From: Streptomyces cyanogenus
Lineage (GTDB): Bacteria; Actinomycetota; Actinomycetes; Streptomycetales; Streptomycetaceae
Direction: 5' to 3'
NCBI RefSeq assembly: GCF_017526105.1
Contig: NZ_CP071839.1
Coordinates: 2,042,501-2,106,500, forward strand
Length of the DNA stretch: 64,000 nucleotides
The notes beneath the pieces were generated by a model. It saw only the letters and a program-made list of their open reading frames with translations, ran no database searches and had not been told where the DNA came from. The position numbers and the translations under genes are program-made. Of the stretch, positions 1 through 8,908 are shown piece after piece; position 1 is the first letter of the stretch; each line of letters begins with the position of its first letter.

Positions 1-151
1 GCGCCTCCAGCACACCCTGGACGGGCGGCAGCTGCCGGTTGCCGGGCAGCAGCTCCGGCTGGTGCTCGGCGAGGAAGTCCATGAACGAAGAGGATCCTGG
101 CGTCAGGAAGGCAGCTGGTAGACGCCCGGTGCCACGAGTGTTGGCTTCCAC
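1..151 (-). CDS. prcB: Proteasome beta subunit PrcB, N-terminal propeptide only (runs off the window)
   Basis: Reading leftwards from a GTG at 149-151, the frame gives [15 protein letters not shown] followed by [12 protein letters not shown] and [13 protein letters not shown]. This matches, from memory, the propeptide of streptomycete 20S proteasome beta subunits; the catalytic threonine lies beyond the window edge. An AAGGA ribosome site stands 5 bases before the GTG. The gene overlaps the last 49 bases of the upstream endonuclease gene in another frame, so the two are probably translationally coupled. Only 50 codons are visible. PrcB forms the proteolytic rings that degrade pupylated proteins delivered by the ARC/Mpa ATPase encoded in the same locus. 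Confidence 0.85.
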   Translation of the reverse strand, partial: MEANTRGTGRLPAAFLTPGSSSFMDFLAEHQPELLPGNRQLPPVQGVLEA

Positions 152-696
152 AGGTTTCCTTCCAGGTAAGCAACAGCGCGACGGCCAACGTCGGGATCGT
201 CCCGCAACTTGCCGATGGCCGAATTGCAGTTGAAGCACAGTACGCCACGGACCCTACCCGTCTTGTGGCAGTGATCCACATGCGCGGGCGGGGCGGCCAG
301 ACAGATCGCACAGAGTCCGTGCTGGGAGGCGATCAGCGCGTCGCGCTCGGCTTCGGTGAGGCCGTAGTTGCGCTTGAGGTGGTGCTGCCGGCCTTTCACC
401 GCCTTGCACGCCTTGCACAGTGTCGCCAGACCGTCCGAGGCACTGCTGTTGCGAGTCCACTCACCATGCGGCTTGATCTCGCCGCAGGTGCGGCAGTACT
501 TGTGCCCCTCGGGCGCCTGGACCCTTGGACGGACATTAAGGCCCCGCGCCAGTTGCCGCTGCTGGTGGTAGGCAGCCGCGCACTCACGGCAATAGGCCTG
601 CAGGCCGTCCCTCATGGACTTGTTCTTCGCAAATGCTGCTCGCGGCTTGGGTTCCCTGCACCGCGAGCAGCGCTTCGCGCTCGCCTCACTTGCCAA
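103..696 (-). CDS. HNH / recombination endonuclease VII-like protein between pup and prcB
   Basis: The protein is 197 residues long. The N-terminal half holds two similar Cys4 modules: CxxC at residues 10-13 with a second Cys pair about 25 residues later, then the same pattern again. The C-terminal third carries the endonuclease VII signature: GLCAICL, then [17 protein letters not shown], a His-Cys treble-clef nuclease core. The start appears to be TTG at 694-696, with a GGGGGG ribosome site 6-11 bases upstream. The gene begins 32 bases after pup and overlaps prcB by 49 bases, so it is likely transcribed with the proteasome genes. Family membership is clear from the motif; a role in protein degradation is unknown. 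Confidence 0.8.
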   Translation of the reverse strand: MASEASAKRCSRCREPKPRAAFAKNKSMRDGLQAYCRECAAAYHQQRQLARGLNVRPRVQAPEGHKYCRTCGEIKPHGEWTRNSSASDGLATLCKACKAVKGRQHHLKRNYGLTEAERDALIASQHGLCAICLAAPPAHVDHCHKTGRVRGVLCFNCNSAIGKLRDDPDVGRRAVAYLEGNLWKPTLVAPGVYQLPS

Positions 697-728
697 CTCA
701 GACCCCCCAGCGACCTTCGATTCGAAGG

Positions 729-947
729 CTACTCGCCGCCCTTCTGAACGAAACTTCGAACGAAGTCCTCTGCGTTCTCCTCCAGGACATCGTCGATCTC
801 GTCCAGGACCGAGTCCACGTCGTCGCTCAGCTTCTCGTGCCGTTCCTTGAGGTCCTCCGAGGCCTGCGCGTCCTGCGCCTGCTCCTCGACCTCTTCCGTG
901 GACCGGGTGGCCTTCTGCTGGCCGCCGCCGGTGTCCTTGGTCGCCAT
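729..947 (-). CDS. pup: Prokaryotic ubiquitin-like protein Pup, ending in Gly-Gly-Glu
   Basis: Pup is a small, largely disordered tag that PafA attaches to lysines of proteins destined for the proteasome. The 72-residue product begins MATKDTGGGQQ, is rich in Glu, Asp and Lys, and ends FVRSFVQKGGE. The last codon before TAG is GAG, so the C-terminus is already glutamate and deamidation of a terminal glutamine is not needed before ligation. The ATG at 945-947 has GTGAGGG just upstream; an open frame extends further back but lacks a ribosome site. It sits between dop and the endonuclease gene. A TATAGG sequence at 994-999, minus strand, may be a promoter element. Confidence 0.95.
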   Translation of the reverse strand: MATKDTGGGQQKATRSTEEVEEQAQDAQASEDLKERHEKLSDDVDSVLDEIDDVLEENAEDFVRSFVQKGGE

Positions 948-1119
948 AACCCTCACCCCGCTCAGTTCGCCTGCCGATCGGTGATGATCAGACCCTATAG
1001 TCCGGGTCCGACATCGGCCCCGTAGTTTCCACAACATACGGGGGCCACCTGGATGATTCCCGGGCGGTGGGGTTTCCACCCCGGCCGCCCGGGTCGGAAC
1101 CAGTACCCGCTGATCGCTC

Positions 1120-2631
1120 TCAGTTGCCCGACAGGACCCTGACCAGGTCTTCCGCCGTGCGGCAGCGGTCCAGCAGCTCCTTGACGTGATTTCGCGTTCC
1201 GCGTAGCGGTTCCAGGGTTGGGACGCGCTGCAGGGAGTCGCGGCCGGGCAGGTCGAAGATGACCGAGTCCCAGCTCGCGGCGGCCACGTCGTCCGCGTAC
1301 TGCTCCAGGCAGCGTCCGCGGAAGTAGGCGCGCGTGTCCTCCGGCGGCTTCGTACGCGCCCGGTCGACCTCGGCCTCGTCCAGCAGCCGCTTGATGCGCC
1401 CGCGGGCCACCAGCCGGTTGTACAGGCCCTTCTCGGCGCGTACGTCGGCGTACTGGAGGTCGACCAGGTGCAGCCGGGCCGCGTCCCAGTCCAGGTCGTC
1501 GCGCCGGCGGTAGCCCTCCATCAGCTCCCGCTTGGCGACCCAGTCCAGCTCGCCGGCCAGGCTCATCGGGTCGTTCTCCAGCCGGGTGAGGGTGTCCTCC
1601 CAGCGGCTGAGCACGTCCTTGGTCTGGTCGTCGGCGTCGGCGCCGAAGCGCTCCTCGACGTACTTGCGGGCCAGCTCGAAGTACTCCATCTGCAACTGGA
1701 CCGCGGTGAGTGTGCGCCCGCTGCGCAGGGTGACCAGGCGCTTGAGGGACGGGTCGTGCGAGACCTGGTGCAGGGTGCGCACGGGCTGGTCGACGGCGAG
1801 GTCAACGGCGATGAAGCCGTCCTCGATCATGGACAGGACCAGGGCGGTCGTGCCCAGCTTGAGGTAGGTGGAGATCTCCGAGAGGTTGGCGTCTCCGATG
1901 ATCACATGCAGCCGGCGGTACTTCTCGGCGTCCGCGTGCGGCTCGTCGCGGGTGTTGATGATCGGGCGCTTGAGCGTGGTCTCCAGGCCGACCTCGACCT
2001 CGAAGTAGTCCGCGCGCTGGCTGAGCTGGAAGCCGTGCTCGTGCCCGTCCTGGCCGATGCCGACGCGGCCCGCTCCGGCGAAGACCTGACGGGAGACGAA
2101 GAAGGGCGTGAGGTGGCGCACGATGTCCGAGAACGGGGTCTCCCGCTTCATCAGGTAGTTCTCGTGCGTGCCGTAGGAGGCGCCCTTGTTGTCGGTGTTG
2201 TTCTTGTAGAGGTGGATCGGCTGGGCCCCGGGCAGCTGTGCCGCCCGCTCGGCGGCCTCGGCCATGATCCGCTCGCCGGCCTTGTCCCACAGGACGGCGT
2301 CGCGGGGGTTGGTGACCTCGGGGGCGCTGTACTCGGGGTGGGCGTGGTCGACGTACAGACGGGCACCGTTGGTGAGGATCACATTGGCCAGGCCGATGTC
2401 CTCGTCGGTGAGCTGGCTGGCGTCGGCGGCCTCCCGGGCGAGGTCGAAGCCTCGCGCGTCCCGCAGCGGATTCTCCTCCTCGAAGTCCCAGCGGGCCCGG
2501 CGGGCCCGGTGCATCGCCGCCGCGTAGGCGTTGACGATCTGGGACGAGGTGAGCATGGCATTGGCGTTCGGGTGGCCGGGGACGGAGATCCCGTACTCCG
2601 TCTCGATGCCCATTACTCGCCGTACGGTCAT
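1120..2631 (-). CDS. dop: Depupylase/deamidase Dop
   Basis: Dop belongs to the carboxylate-amine ligase-like Dop/PafA family. It removes Pup from substrates and, where Pup ends in Gln, converts it to Glu. The 503-residue product starts [14 protein letters not shown]; the GIETEYG metal/ATP-binding motif at residues 8-14 is typical of Dop, whereas PafA has a GLENEYG-like version. Other conserved stretches include [21 protein letters not shown]. The ATG at 2629-2631 follows GAGGG and is preferred over an in-frame start 8 codons upstream. It lies between arc and pup on the same strand. Since Pup here already ends in Glu, depupylation is the likely activity. Confidence 0.93.
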   Translation of the reverse strand: MTVRRVMGIETEYGISVPGHPNANAMLTSSQIVNAYAAAMHRARRARWDFEEENPLRDARGFDLAREAADASQLTDEDIGLANVILTNGARLYVDHAHPEYSAPEVTNPRDAVLWDKAGERIMAEAAERAAQLPGAQPIHLYKNNTDNKGASYGTHENYLMKRETPFSDIVRHLTPFFVSRQVFAGAGRVGIGQDGHEHGFQLSQRADYFEVEVGLETTLKRPIINTRDEPHADAEKYRRLHVIIGDANLSEISTYLKLGTTALVLSMIEDGFIAVDLAVDQPVRTLHQVSHDPSLKRLVTLRSGRTLTAVQLQMEYFELARKYVEERFGADADDQTKDVLSRWEDTLTRLENDPMSLAGELDWVAKRELMEGYRRRDDLDWDAARLHLVDLQYADVRAEKGLYNRLVARGRIKRLLDEAEVDRARTKPPEDTRAYFRGRCLEQYADDVAAASWDSVIFDLPGRDSLQRVPTLEPLRGTRNHVKELLDRCRTAEDLVRVLSGN

Positions 2632-2821
2632 GCGGCCCTCCTTGCCCGGCGGCACCCTCGGTCGTGGGCGCCGCTCAAGTACCGCTGGCGCTCCGGTGCG
2701 TGTGCGGTGCCCGTCCCCGCACGGCGCGACTCGGCGGCAGGAACGAGCCTAGAACGCCTTTGCGCTGGTGGGGAGATCATTTGCGTCATTGACTGCTCCG
2801 GTCGTGGCCCGCAAAACAGTC

Positions 2822-2854
2822 GGCTGCGGGTACCCGCCGAGGGCACCCGCAGCC
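2822..2854 (-). terminator. Hairpin terminator after arc
   Basis: A perfect 10-bp inverted repeat (GGCTGCGGGT at 2822-2831 and ACCCGCAGCC at 2845-2854, 13-base loop) lies 10 bases past the arc stop codon. It probably ends the arc transcript and separates it from dop. Confidence 0.7.
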
Positions 2855-2863
2855 GCCCTGCCG

Positions 2864-4630
2864 TTACAGGTACTGACCGGTATTCGCCACCGTGTCGATG
2901 GAGCGTCCGGTGTCCGCGCCCTGCTTTCCGGTGATGAGGGTACGGATGTAGACGATCCGCTCGCCCTTCTTTCCGGAGATCCGAGCCCAGTCGTCCGGGT
3001 TCGTGGTGTTGGGCAGGTCCTCGTTCTCCTTGAACTCGTCCACGCAGGCCTGGAGCAGGTGGGAGACGCGGAGACCCTTCTGGCTCTTCTCCAGGAAGTC
3101 CTTGATCGCCATCTTCTTGGCGCGGCCCACGATGTTCTCGATCATGGCTCCGGAGTTGAAGTCCTTGAAGTAGAGGACTTCCTTGTCGCCGTTGGCGTAG
3201 GTGACCTCCAGGAAGCGGTTCTCCTCGGACTCGGCGTACATGTGCTCGACCGCGGTCTGGATCATGCCCTGGACCGTGGCGCTCTTGTCGCCGCCGTGTT
3301 CCGCGAGGTCGTCCCCGTGCAGTGGGAGACGCTCGGTGAGGTACTTGCCGAAGATGTCCTTCGCCGCCTCGGCGTCCGGACGCTCGATCTTGATCTTCAC
3401 GTCGAGCCGGCCGGGGCGCAGGATGGCGGGGTCGATCATGTCCTCGCGGTTGGAGGCGCCGATCACGACCACGTTCTGCAGGCCCTCCACGCCGTCGATC
3501 TCGGCGAGCAGCTGCGGGACGATGGTGTTCTCCACGTCCGAGCTGACACCGGAGCCACGGGTGCGGAAGAGGGACTCCATCTCGTCGAAGAAGACGATCA
3601 CGGGGGTGCCCTCGCTGGCCTTCTCACGCGCACGCTGGAAGACCAGGCGGATCTGCCGCTCGGTCTCGCCGACGTACTTGTTGAGCAGCTCGGGACCCTT
3701 GATGTTCAGGAAGAAGCTCTTGCCCGCGGCCTGACCGGTGACCTCGGCGACCTTCTTGGCCAGCGAGTTCGCGACCGCCTTGGCGATCAGCGTCTTGCCG
3801 CAGCCGGGGGGGCCGTAGAGCAGGACGCCCTTGGGCGGGCGCAGCTCGTGCTCCTTGAACAGGTCCGGGTAGAGGTACGGCAGCTCCACCGCGTCGCGGA
3901 TGGCCTCGATCTGGTTGCCGAGGCCGCCGATCTGCTCGTAGCCGATGTCGGGGACCTCTTCGAGGACCAGTTCCTCGACCTCGCTCTTGGGCACGACCTC
4001 GTAGACGTAGCCGGAGCGGGGTTCGAGCAGGAGGGCGTCGCCGGGGCGGATGGTGACGTCCAGCAGCGGCTCGGCGAGCCGTACCACCCGCTCCTCGTCG
4101 GTGTGCCCCAGCACGAGGGCGCGCTCGCCGTCCTCCAGGATCTCCTTGAGGGTGACGATGTCGCCGACGCGCTCGAACTCCATGGCCTCGACCACGTTGA
4201 GCGCCTCGTTGAGCATGAGCTCCTGGCCGCGCCGCAGGTCGTCGAGCTCGACGCTGGGGCTGACGTTCACCCGGAGCTTGCGGCCCCCGGTGAAGATGTC
4301 GGCGGTGCCGTCCTCGTTCGCCTGCAGGAAGACACCGAAGCCGGCCGGCGGCTGAGCGAGCCGGTCGACCTCCTCCTTGAGGGCCACGATCTGGTCGCGG
4401 GCCTCGCGGAGGGTGTTGGCCAGTCGTTCGTTCTGGGCGGACACGCCGGCCAGGTTGGTCTGCAGCTCGACGATCCGCTCTTCGAGAATCCTCGTGTGGC
4501 GCGGAGAGTCGGCGAGCTTGCGGCGCAGGACGGCGATCTCCTGCTCAAGGTAGGCGATCTGCCCGGCCGGGTCCTCGGACCCTCGTCCCGGGCGGATGCC
4601 GCGGTTCATGTCGTCGTCGTGGGCTGCCAC
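2864..4630 (-). CDS. arc: Proteasome-associated AAA ATPase ARC (Mpa)
   Basis: This hexameric AAA+ unfoldase recognises pupylated proteins and threads them into the 20S proteasome. The 588-residue protein has an N-terminal coiled coil (about residues 20-95) that binds Pup, an interdomain of OB folds (about 97-215), and an AAA module with Walker A GPPGCGKT at 273-280 and Walker B VIVFFDE ending at 350. The C-terminus is GQYL, the conserved tail that docks on the proteasome alpha ring. I chose the GTG at 4628-4630, which follows GGAGGAGG, over an in-frame TTG six codons upstream that would overlap the ribosome site. It is the promoter-proximal gene of the locus. Confidence 0.96.
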   Translation of the reverse strand: MAAHDDDMNRGIRPGRGSEDPAGQIAYLEQEIAVLRRKLADSPRHTRILEERIVELQTNLAGVSAQNERLANTLREARDQIVALKEEVDRLAQPPAGFGVFLQANEDGTADIFTGGRKLRVNVSPSVELDDLRRGQELMLNEALNVVEAMEFERVGDIVTLKEILEDGERALVLGHTDEERVVRLAEPLLDVTIRPGDALLLEPRSGYVYEVVPKSEVEELVLEEVPDIGYEQIGGLGNQIEAIRDAVELPYLYPDLFKEHELRPPKGVLLYGPPGCGKTLIAKAVANSLAKKVAEVTGQAAGKSFFLNIKGPELLNKYVGETERQIRLVFQRAREKASEGTPVIVFFDEMESLFRTRGSGVSSDVENTIVPQLLAEIDGVEGLQNVVVIGASNREDMIDPAILRPGRLDVKIKIERPDAEAAKDIFGKYLTERLPLHGDDLAEHGGDKSATVQGMIQTAVEHMYAESEENRFLEVTYANGDKEVLYFKDFNSGAMIENIVGRAKKMAIKDFLEKSQKGLRVSHLLQACVDEFKENEDLPNTTNPDDWARISGKKGERIVYIRTLITGKQGADTGRSIDTVANTGQYL

Positions 4631-5149
4631 GGTCCTCACCTCCTCCAAGGGGAGCTGGACGCTTCCAGACCCTACCTGGGTGGGTGTCGATTGAAACCCC
4701 TAGATCACAAAGACTGTCAAGGTGTGTCGTCGGTCACCCGGCGCACACTCCCTCGCACGGAGGGGATACCCACTCAACGTGAGGGGAAAGCCGCTTGTTC
4801 CATGCATGGCGCGGTCGAATCCCTTCCCCACCGGCCGGAGTTGTCCGCTCGTGGCCGATCGGCCGGTCCGCGGGCAGCACGCAGGGCGCTCTTGCGATCA
4901 TCACGCAGAGCGACGGCACCGGCGGGCGGGGTCACCGCCGTGGTGGCCTGAAGTGATCGACCCGGCCGTCGGGGCACCCCTGTCCCGGTCCGGCGCTGGT
5001 ACCCGAGCGGGCGGGGCCGGAAACCCGGAACCGGTGCCACCGGGCCGCGCCGCGGGCGGAGGTAGGGTCGAGGGTGTTCAACAGCCGCTGGAGCGGACCC
5101 GGCTGGCCCTCGTGGGCCCGGACCGCCCGGCGAACCGACGGCAGGAGAG
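4631..5149. other. Intergenic region with possible divergent promoters
   Basis: This 519-base gap separates divergent arc and ferredoxin genes. On the minus strand a TTGACA (plus-strand TGTCAA at 4715-4720) could be the -35 box of arc, although no convincing -10 box is correctly spaced. On the plus strand TAGGGT at 5063-5068 could be a -10 box for the ferredoxin gene. I see no convincing coding sequence or RNA gene here. Confidence 0.4.
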
Positions 5150-5155
5150 ATGACC

Positions 5156-5452
5156 GTGCAGCAGGAGGCCCCGGGCGGCGAGGCGCTGGAGGTCTGGATC
5201 GACCAGGACCTGTGTACCGGCGACGGGATCTGCGCCCAGTACGCCCCGGAGGTGTTCGAGCTGGACATCGACGGGCTGGCCTATGTGAAGGGCGCGGGCG
5301 ACGAACTGCTCCAGGCCCCCGGGGCGACCACGCCGGTGCCGCTGCCGCTGCTGGCGGACGTGGTGGACTCGGCGAAGGAGTGTCCCGGGGAGTGCATCCA
5401 CGTGCGCCGGGTTTCGGACAAGGTCGAGGTGTACGGGCCCGACGCGGAGTGA
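5156..5452 (+). CDS. Small 3Fe-4S-type ferredoxin
   Basis: The 98-residue acidic protein has the pattern of bacterial 3Fe-4S ferredoxins: CTGDGIC near the N-terminus and CPGEC near the C-terminus (Cys-x5-Cys, then Cys-Pro). Such proteins pass single electrons, often to cytochrome P450s, but no P450 gene is nearby. AGGAG at 5143-5147 is 8 bases before the GTG at 5156; an ATG two codons earlier at 5150 is only 2 bases away from it, so GTG is the better start. It stands alone between arc and a convergent secreted-protein gene. Confidence 0.85.
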   Translation: MQQEAPGGEALEVWIDQDLCTGDGICAQYAPEVFELDIDGLAYVKGAGDELLQAPGATTPVPLPLLADVVDSAKECPGECIHVRRVSDKVEVYGPDAE

Positions 5453-5459
5453 GTCCGGG

Positions 5460-6041
5460 TCAGACGCTGTGGGCCCCGGCCGGCGTGGAGCGCAGGAAGG
5501 CGTTGCCGTTCCACCGCCACGCGGCCGGGGTCTTCACGTCGGGGCAGCAACTGGGCACGGCGTCCGAGGAGTAACCGAGCAGGGTGGCGGAGACGGTCCG
5601 CCGGCGCAGTGCGAAGTCGGTGACCGTGAGCCGCTGCCGGGGTTCGACGAGGGTGGCGACCACACGTGGCCTGCCGCCGTCCGCGGCGCGGGTGAGGACG
5701 TAGACCCCGTCGGGCGGGGTGCCCATGGGGGCGTCGCAGTGCACCACCGCGACGGTTTCCGGTCTGCCGTCGCCGTCCAGGTCGCCGGTGGCCTTCTTGG
5801 CGACCACCGCCTTCACCGGGCCGCACTGCAGCGGGAACGCCACCCCGGCCGTGCTCGGCGGCGCGACGGCCGCCGTGGCGGACCTGCCCTCGGCGGCGGA
5901 GGCGGACTGGGCGGCCGTGGCCGATCCGGGCTGGACGACGGAGGAGAGGGCCACGACGCCCGCGACGGCCGTGGCGGTGGCGACCCAGTGGATGGGCCGG
6001 GTGTGCGTGTGGGCGAGCTCCGGAACGGCGGATTGCTGCAC
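5460..6041 (-). CDS. Exported protein of unknown function with an FG-GAP-like Asp motif
   Basis: I do not recognise a family. The N-terminus (VQQSAVPELAHTHTRPIHW followed by a hydrophobic stretch ending near SSVVQPGSATA) looks like a signal peptide or membrane anchor. The mature part contains TGDLDGDGRPETVAVV, a DxDxDG-type motif found in FG-GAP/VCBS calcium-binding repeats, and a CC pair near the C-terminus (VPSCCPDV). AGGAG is 9 bases before the GTG at 6039-6041, which I prefer to the ATG at 6084-6086 that has no ribosome site. It is convergent with the ferredoxin gene. An extracellular or membrane-bound location is inferred. Confidence 0.65.
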   Translation of the reverse strand: MQQSAVPELAHTHTRPIHWVATATAVAGVVALSSVVQPGSATAAQSASAAEGRSATAAVAPPSTAGVAFPLQCGPVKAVVAKKATGDLDGDGRPETVAVVHCDAPMGTPPDGVYVLTRAADGGRPRVVATLVEPRQRLTVTDFALRRRTVSATLLGYSSDAVPSCCPDVKTPAAWRWNGNAFLRSTPAGAHSV

Positions 6042-6182
6042 GAGGAGTGTCTCCTGTGAGGGCTGTGCCGGTGGGGTGGCCTGCATGGTGCCACACGTCA
6101 CAGTGCGAGGGAACGGCGGGGTCCGCCGTTCCCGCAGGCGACGGGCCCGCGCGCGGGAGGCTCCGATGCTGGTACCGCGTCA

Positions 6183-6215
6183 ACGGACGGGCGCCGTGAC
6201 CGAGTTCCCGTCCGT
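6183..6215 (-). terminator. Hairpin after trmI
   Basis: A 9-bp inverted repeat (ACGGACGGG at 6183-6191 and CCCGTCCGT at 6207-6215) lies about 50 bases past the trmI stop. A second tight hairpin (GAACGGCGG, loop GGT, CCGCCGTTC) is at 6111-6131. Together they could end the trmI transcript. Confidence 0.5.
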
Positions 6216-6265
6216 CGGTGGGGAACTGGGCCACGGCGCCCTGACGTTGTACGCGCGCGTGCCGG

Positions 6266-7168
6266 TCAGCGGCCGGCGCCGCCGTCGGCGTTGGGGCCGG
6301 CGTAGTCCTCGCCGTAGGCGCCCTTGGCGGGGCGGCGGCGGCGCATGGGCGGCTCGACGCCGTCCGCGAGGCGGCGGGCGGTGAGCAGGAAGCCGGTGTG
6401 GCCGATCATCCGGTGGTCCGGGCGGACGGCCAGGCCCTCGATGTGCCAGTTGCGGATCATGGTCTCCCAGGCGGTCGGCTCGTTGAAGCAGCCGATCTCG
6501 CGGATGGACTCCACGGTCCGGGCGAGCTGGGTGGTGGTGGCCACGTAGCAGCACAGGATGCCGCCCGGCACGAGCGCCTTGGAGACGGCCTCCAGGCACT
6601 CCCAGGGGGCGAGCATGTCGAGGATGACGCGGTCGACGTCGGTGTCGGACAGGTTGTCCTGGAGGTCGCCGACGGTGAGCTGCCAGGCGGGGTGCGGGCC
6701 GCCGAAGTAGCGCTCCACGTTCTGCCTGGCGATCTCGGCGAAGTCCTCGCGGCGCTCGTAGGAGTGCAGCATGCCCTGGTCGCCGATGGCCCGCAGCAGG
6801 AAGCTGCTGAGCGAGCCGGAGCCGACGCCGGCCTCCACGACGCGGGCGCCGGGGAAGATGTCGGCGAAGGCGAGGATCTGCCCCGCGTCCTTCGGGTAGA
6901 CGACGGCTGCCCCGCGGGGCATGGACAGGACGTAGTCGGGGAGCAGGGGGCGCAGCGCGAGGTAGGCCACGTTGCCGGTGGTGCGGACAACGCTGCCCTC
7001 GGGAGCGCCGATCAGTTCGTCGTGCGGGAAGGAACCCTTGTGGGTGTGGAAGTTCTTCCCTGCTTCGAGCGTGAACGTGTAGTGGCGGCCCTTGGGGTCG
7101 GTCAGCTGTACCTGGTCCCCGACCTTGAAGGGCCCGCGCCTGCGGGCGGCACCGGTCGGTTCGGACAT
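6266..7168 (-). CDS. trmI: tRNA (adenine-58-N1)-methyltransferase TrmI
   Basis: TrmI methylates N1 of A58 in the tRNA T-loop using S-adenosylmethionine. The 300-residue protein begins MSEPTGAARRRGPF. An N-terminal beta domain is followed by a Rossmann methyltransferase with the AdoMet motif VVEAGVGSGSLSSFLL at about 110-125 and a DMLAPWE motif near 183. I chose the ATG at 7166-7168; an upstream in-frame start would read into the region between genes. The C-terminal tail is basic then Gly-rich. The same gene sits near the proteasome locus in mycobacteria. It is followed by terminator-like hairpins and preceded by the membrane protease gene. Confidence 0.93.
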   Translation of the reverse strand: MSEPTGAARRRGPFKVGDQVQLTDPKGRHYTFTLEAGKNFHTHKGSFPHDELIGAPEGSVVRTTGNVAYLALRPLLPDYVLSMPRGAAVVYPKDAGQILAFADIFPGARVVEAGVGSGSLSSFLLRAIGDQGMLHSYERREDFAEIARQNVERYFGGPHPAWQLTVGDLQDNLSDTDVDRVILDMLAPWECLEAVSKALVPGGILCCYVATTTQLARTVESIREIGCFNEPTAWETMIRNWHIEGLAVRPDHRMIGHTGFLLTARRLADGVEPPMRRRRPAKGAYGEDYAGPNADGGAGR

Positions 7169-7212
7169 GTGACCAGCGTACCGGTCCCGGTGAGGGGTGC
7201 CGACCACGGCGG

Positions 7213-8730
7213 CTAGGCGGTGGGCCTCGCCATCGCCTTGACGAAGGCCCGCTCGACGTCCGCGGCCGACAGGACGCCGTAGATCTCGCCGTTCTCCTCG
7301 ACCACCAGGTACTCGGTGGCCGGGGTGGCGCGCAGGACGTCCAGGAGTTCTTCCCCGGCCAGCTCGGCGGAGACCCGCATGCCGTCGGTCAGCTCCTGGG
7401 CGAGCCCGCTGACGGCCACCCAGGGGCGGCGGTGCTCGGGTACGCCGACGATGGCGGCCTCGCGGACGAGCGAGAGCGGCTTGCCGTCGGCGTCCACCAC
7501 GACCAGGGCGCGGGCGCCGGCGGCGTTGGCACGGCGCAGCGCCTCGGAGAGCGGGGTGTCGTTCTCGACCGGTACGGCCCGCCGGGTCAGGGCGCGGGCG
7601 CGCAGCTCGGGGAGGTGTTCGCGCAGCCGGGCCATGCGCAGACTGTTGCCGGCGCCGGTCCAGATGATCGCGGCCAGGATGGCGGCGAGCAGGGCGTCGG
7701 TGACGGTGTCCATGCCGCCCACGTCCTCGCCGCTGCCGCCGAGGGCGCCGGACTGGTTGAGCAGCGGGAGGCCGATCAGGACGGCGACGGCCAGGGCGCG
7801 GCCGACCCAGGCGGCGGCGACCGTGCCGGTCATCGGCTTGCCGCTGATCTTCCAGACGACGGCGCGGAGCATGCGGCCGCCGTCCAGGGGGAGGCCGGGG
7901 AGGAGGTTGAAGATCGCCACGATGAGGTTGGAGACCATCAGGCCGGCCAGCAGGACGCCGGGGACGGTGCCGGGTTCCACGGGTTTCATGGCGAGGTAGA
8001 ACAGGCCGGCCAGCACGAGGGAGAGCAGCGGGCCGACGAAGGCCAGCACGAACTCCCGGCCGGGGGTCTCGGCCTCCTTCTCGATCTCCGAGACGCCGCC
8101 GAAGAACTGCAGCTGGATACGGCGGACCGGGAGCTTGAAGCGGATCGCGGCGACCGTGTGGGCCAGCTCGTGGACCAGGACGGAGGCGTAGAAGGCGACC
8201 GCGAAGAAGAGGGAGACCAGGTAGCGGGCGGCGCCCAGCTCGGGCAGCACGCGGTCGAGCTGTCCGGCGAAGACCCAGGTGATCAGGGCGGCGACGAGGA
8301 ACCAGCTCGGCGCGACGTAGACGGGCACGCCGAAGGGGCGGCCCATCAGCAGGCCGCCGCCGGGTTCCTTCGGCCGGGGCTCGGGCGGTTCGCCCTTGGC
8401 GATGCCGGAGTGGGCGAGGGAGCGGTGTTCGGCGGTGGCGTCCGGGGCCGGGTGCTCGGCCGCGGCGTGCGGGGCCCGGTGTTCGGGGGCGGCGTCCGGG
8501 GCCCGGGGCTCCGGCTCGGCCGGCTCGTCGGGGGCGGGCGCGCCGCCGCTGTCCGGGGCGGGGCCGGCGGGCCGGGTCTGCTCGGCGTCGTCCTGCCGGG
8601 GCGCGGGCGTGTCGGGCTCGGGGCCGGAGTGGTCGGTGGGTCCGGTCGCCGGGGCCGTAGGGTCAGCGGAGTGCTCGGCCGGCTCGTCGTTGCCGGACCG
8701 CGGCTGCCCGCTCCCGCCGCTCACGTCCAC
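7213..8730 (-). CDS. Site-2 protease-type membrane metalloprotease with CBS domains
   Basis: This M50 family zinc protease is predicted to cut substrates inside the membrane. The 505-residue protein has a Pro/Ala/Glu-rich disordered N-terminus (about 1-125, with repeated APDA and AEHR units), then about six membrane segments, the zinc motif HELAH at 187-191 and the second active-site motif LPGLPLDGGR near 277-286. A C-terminal region from about 375 looks like a CBS pair. GAGGGG precedes the GTG at 8728-8730. It starts 45 bases upstream of trmI on the same strand and is divergent from the RecB-like gene. The substrate is unknown. Confidence 0.88.
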   Translation of the reverse strand: MDVSGGSGQPRSGNDEPAEHSADPTAPATGPTDHSGPEPDTPAPRQDDAEQTRPAGPAPDSGGAPAPDEPAEPEPRAPDAAPEHRAPHAAAEHPAPDATAEHRSLAHSGIAKGEPPEPRPKEPGGGLLMGRPFGVPVYVAPSWFLVAALITWVFAGQLDRVLPELGAARYLVSLFFAVAFYASVLVHELAHTVAAIRFKLPVRRIQLQFFGGVSEIEKEAETPGREFVLAFVGPLLSLVLAGLFYLAMKPVEPGTVPGVLLAGLMVSNLIVAIFNLLPGLPLDGGRMLRAVVWKISGKPMTGTVAAAWVGRALAVAVLIGLPLLNQSGALGGSGEDVGGMDTVTDALLAAILAAIIWTGAGNSLRMARLREHLPELRARALTRRAVPVENDTPLSEALRRANAAGARALVVVDADGKPLSLVREAAIVGVPEHRRPWVAVSGLAQELTDGMRVSAELAGEELLDVLRATPATEYLVVEENGEIYGVLSAADVERAFVKAMARPTA

Positions 8731-8908
8731 GGTGTCCCCTCGTTCGAAGCGTCTTCCGTGCCTGCCGGACGGAAGGGTCTCTGGTCGATGGTATGCGGCC
8801 GTCGTGGCACGTTTCGCCCCGGCACCCCTTGTGTTTGCCCCGCGATCGCACGGTCGACCCGGGCGGCGACCGGGTCACTGTCAGTGGCGGGCCGTAAGGT
8901 CTGTGGAC

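Noticed and set aside
2768..4951. A 727-codon open frame opposite arc
   Set aside because: Antisense shadow of the arc ATPase gene; composition is Leu/Val/Asp/Gly-rich without motifs.
4722..5153. Coding frame between arc and ferredoxin
   Set aside because: No ribosome site, no family and poor third-position bias; treated as intergenic.
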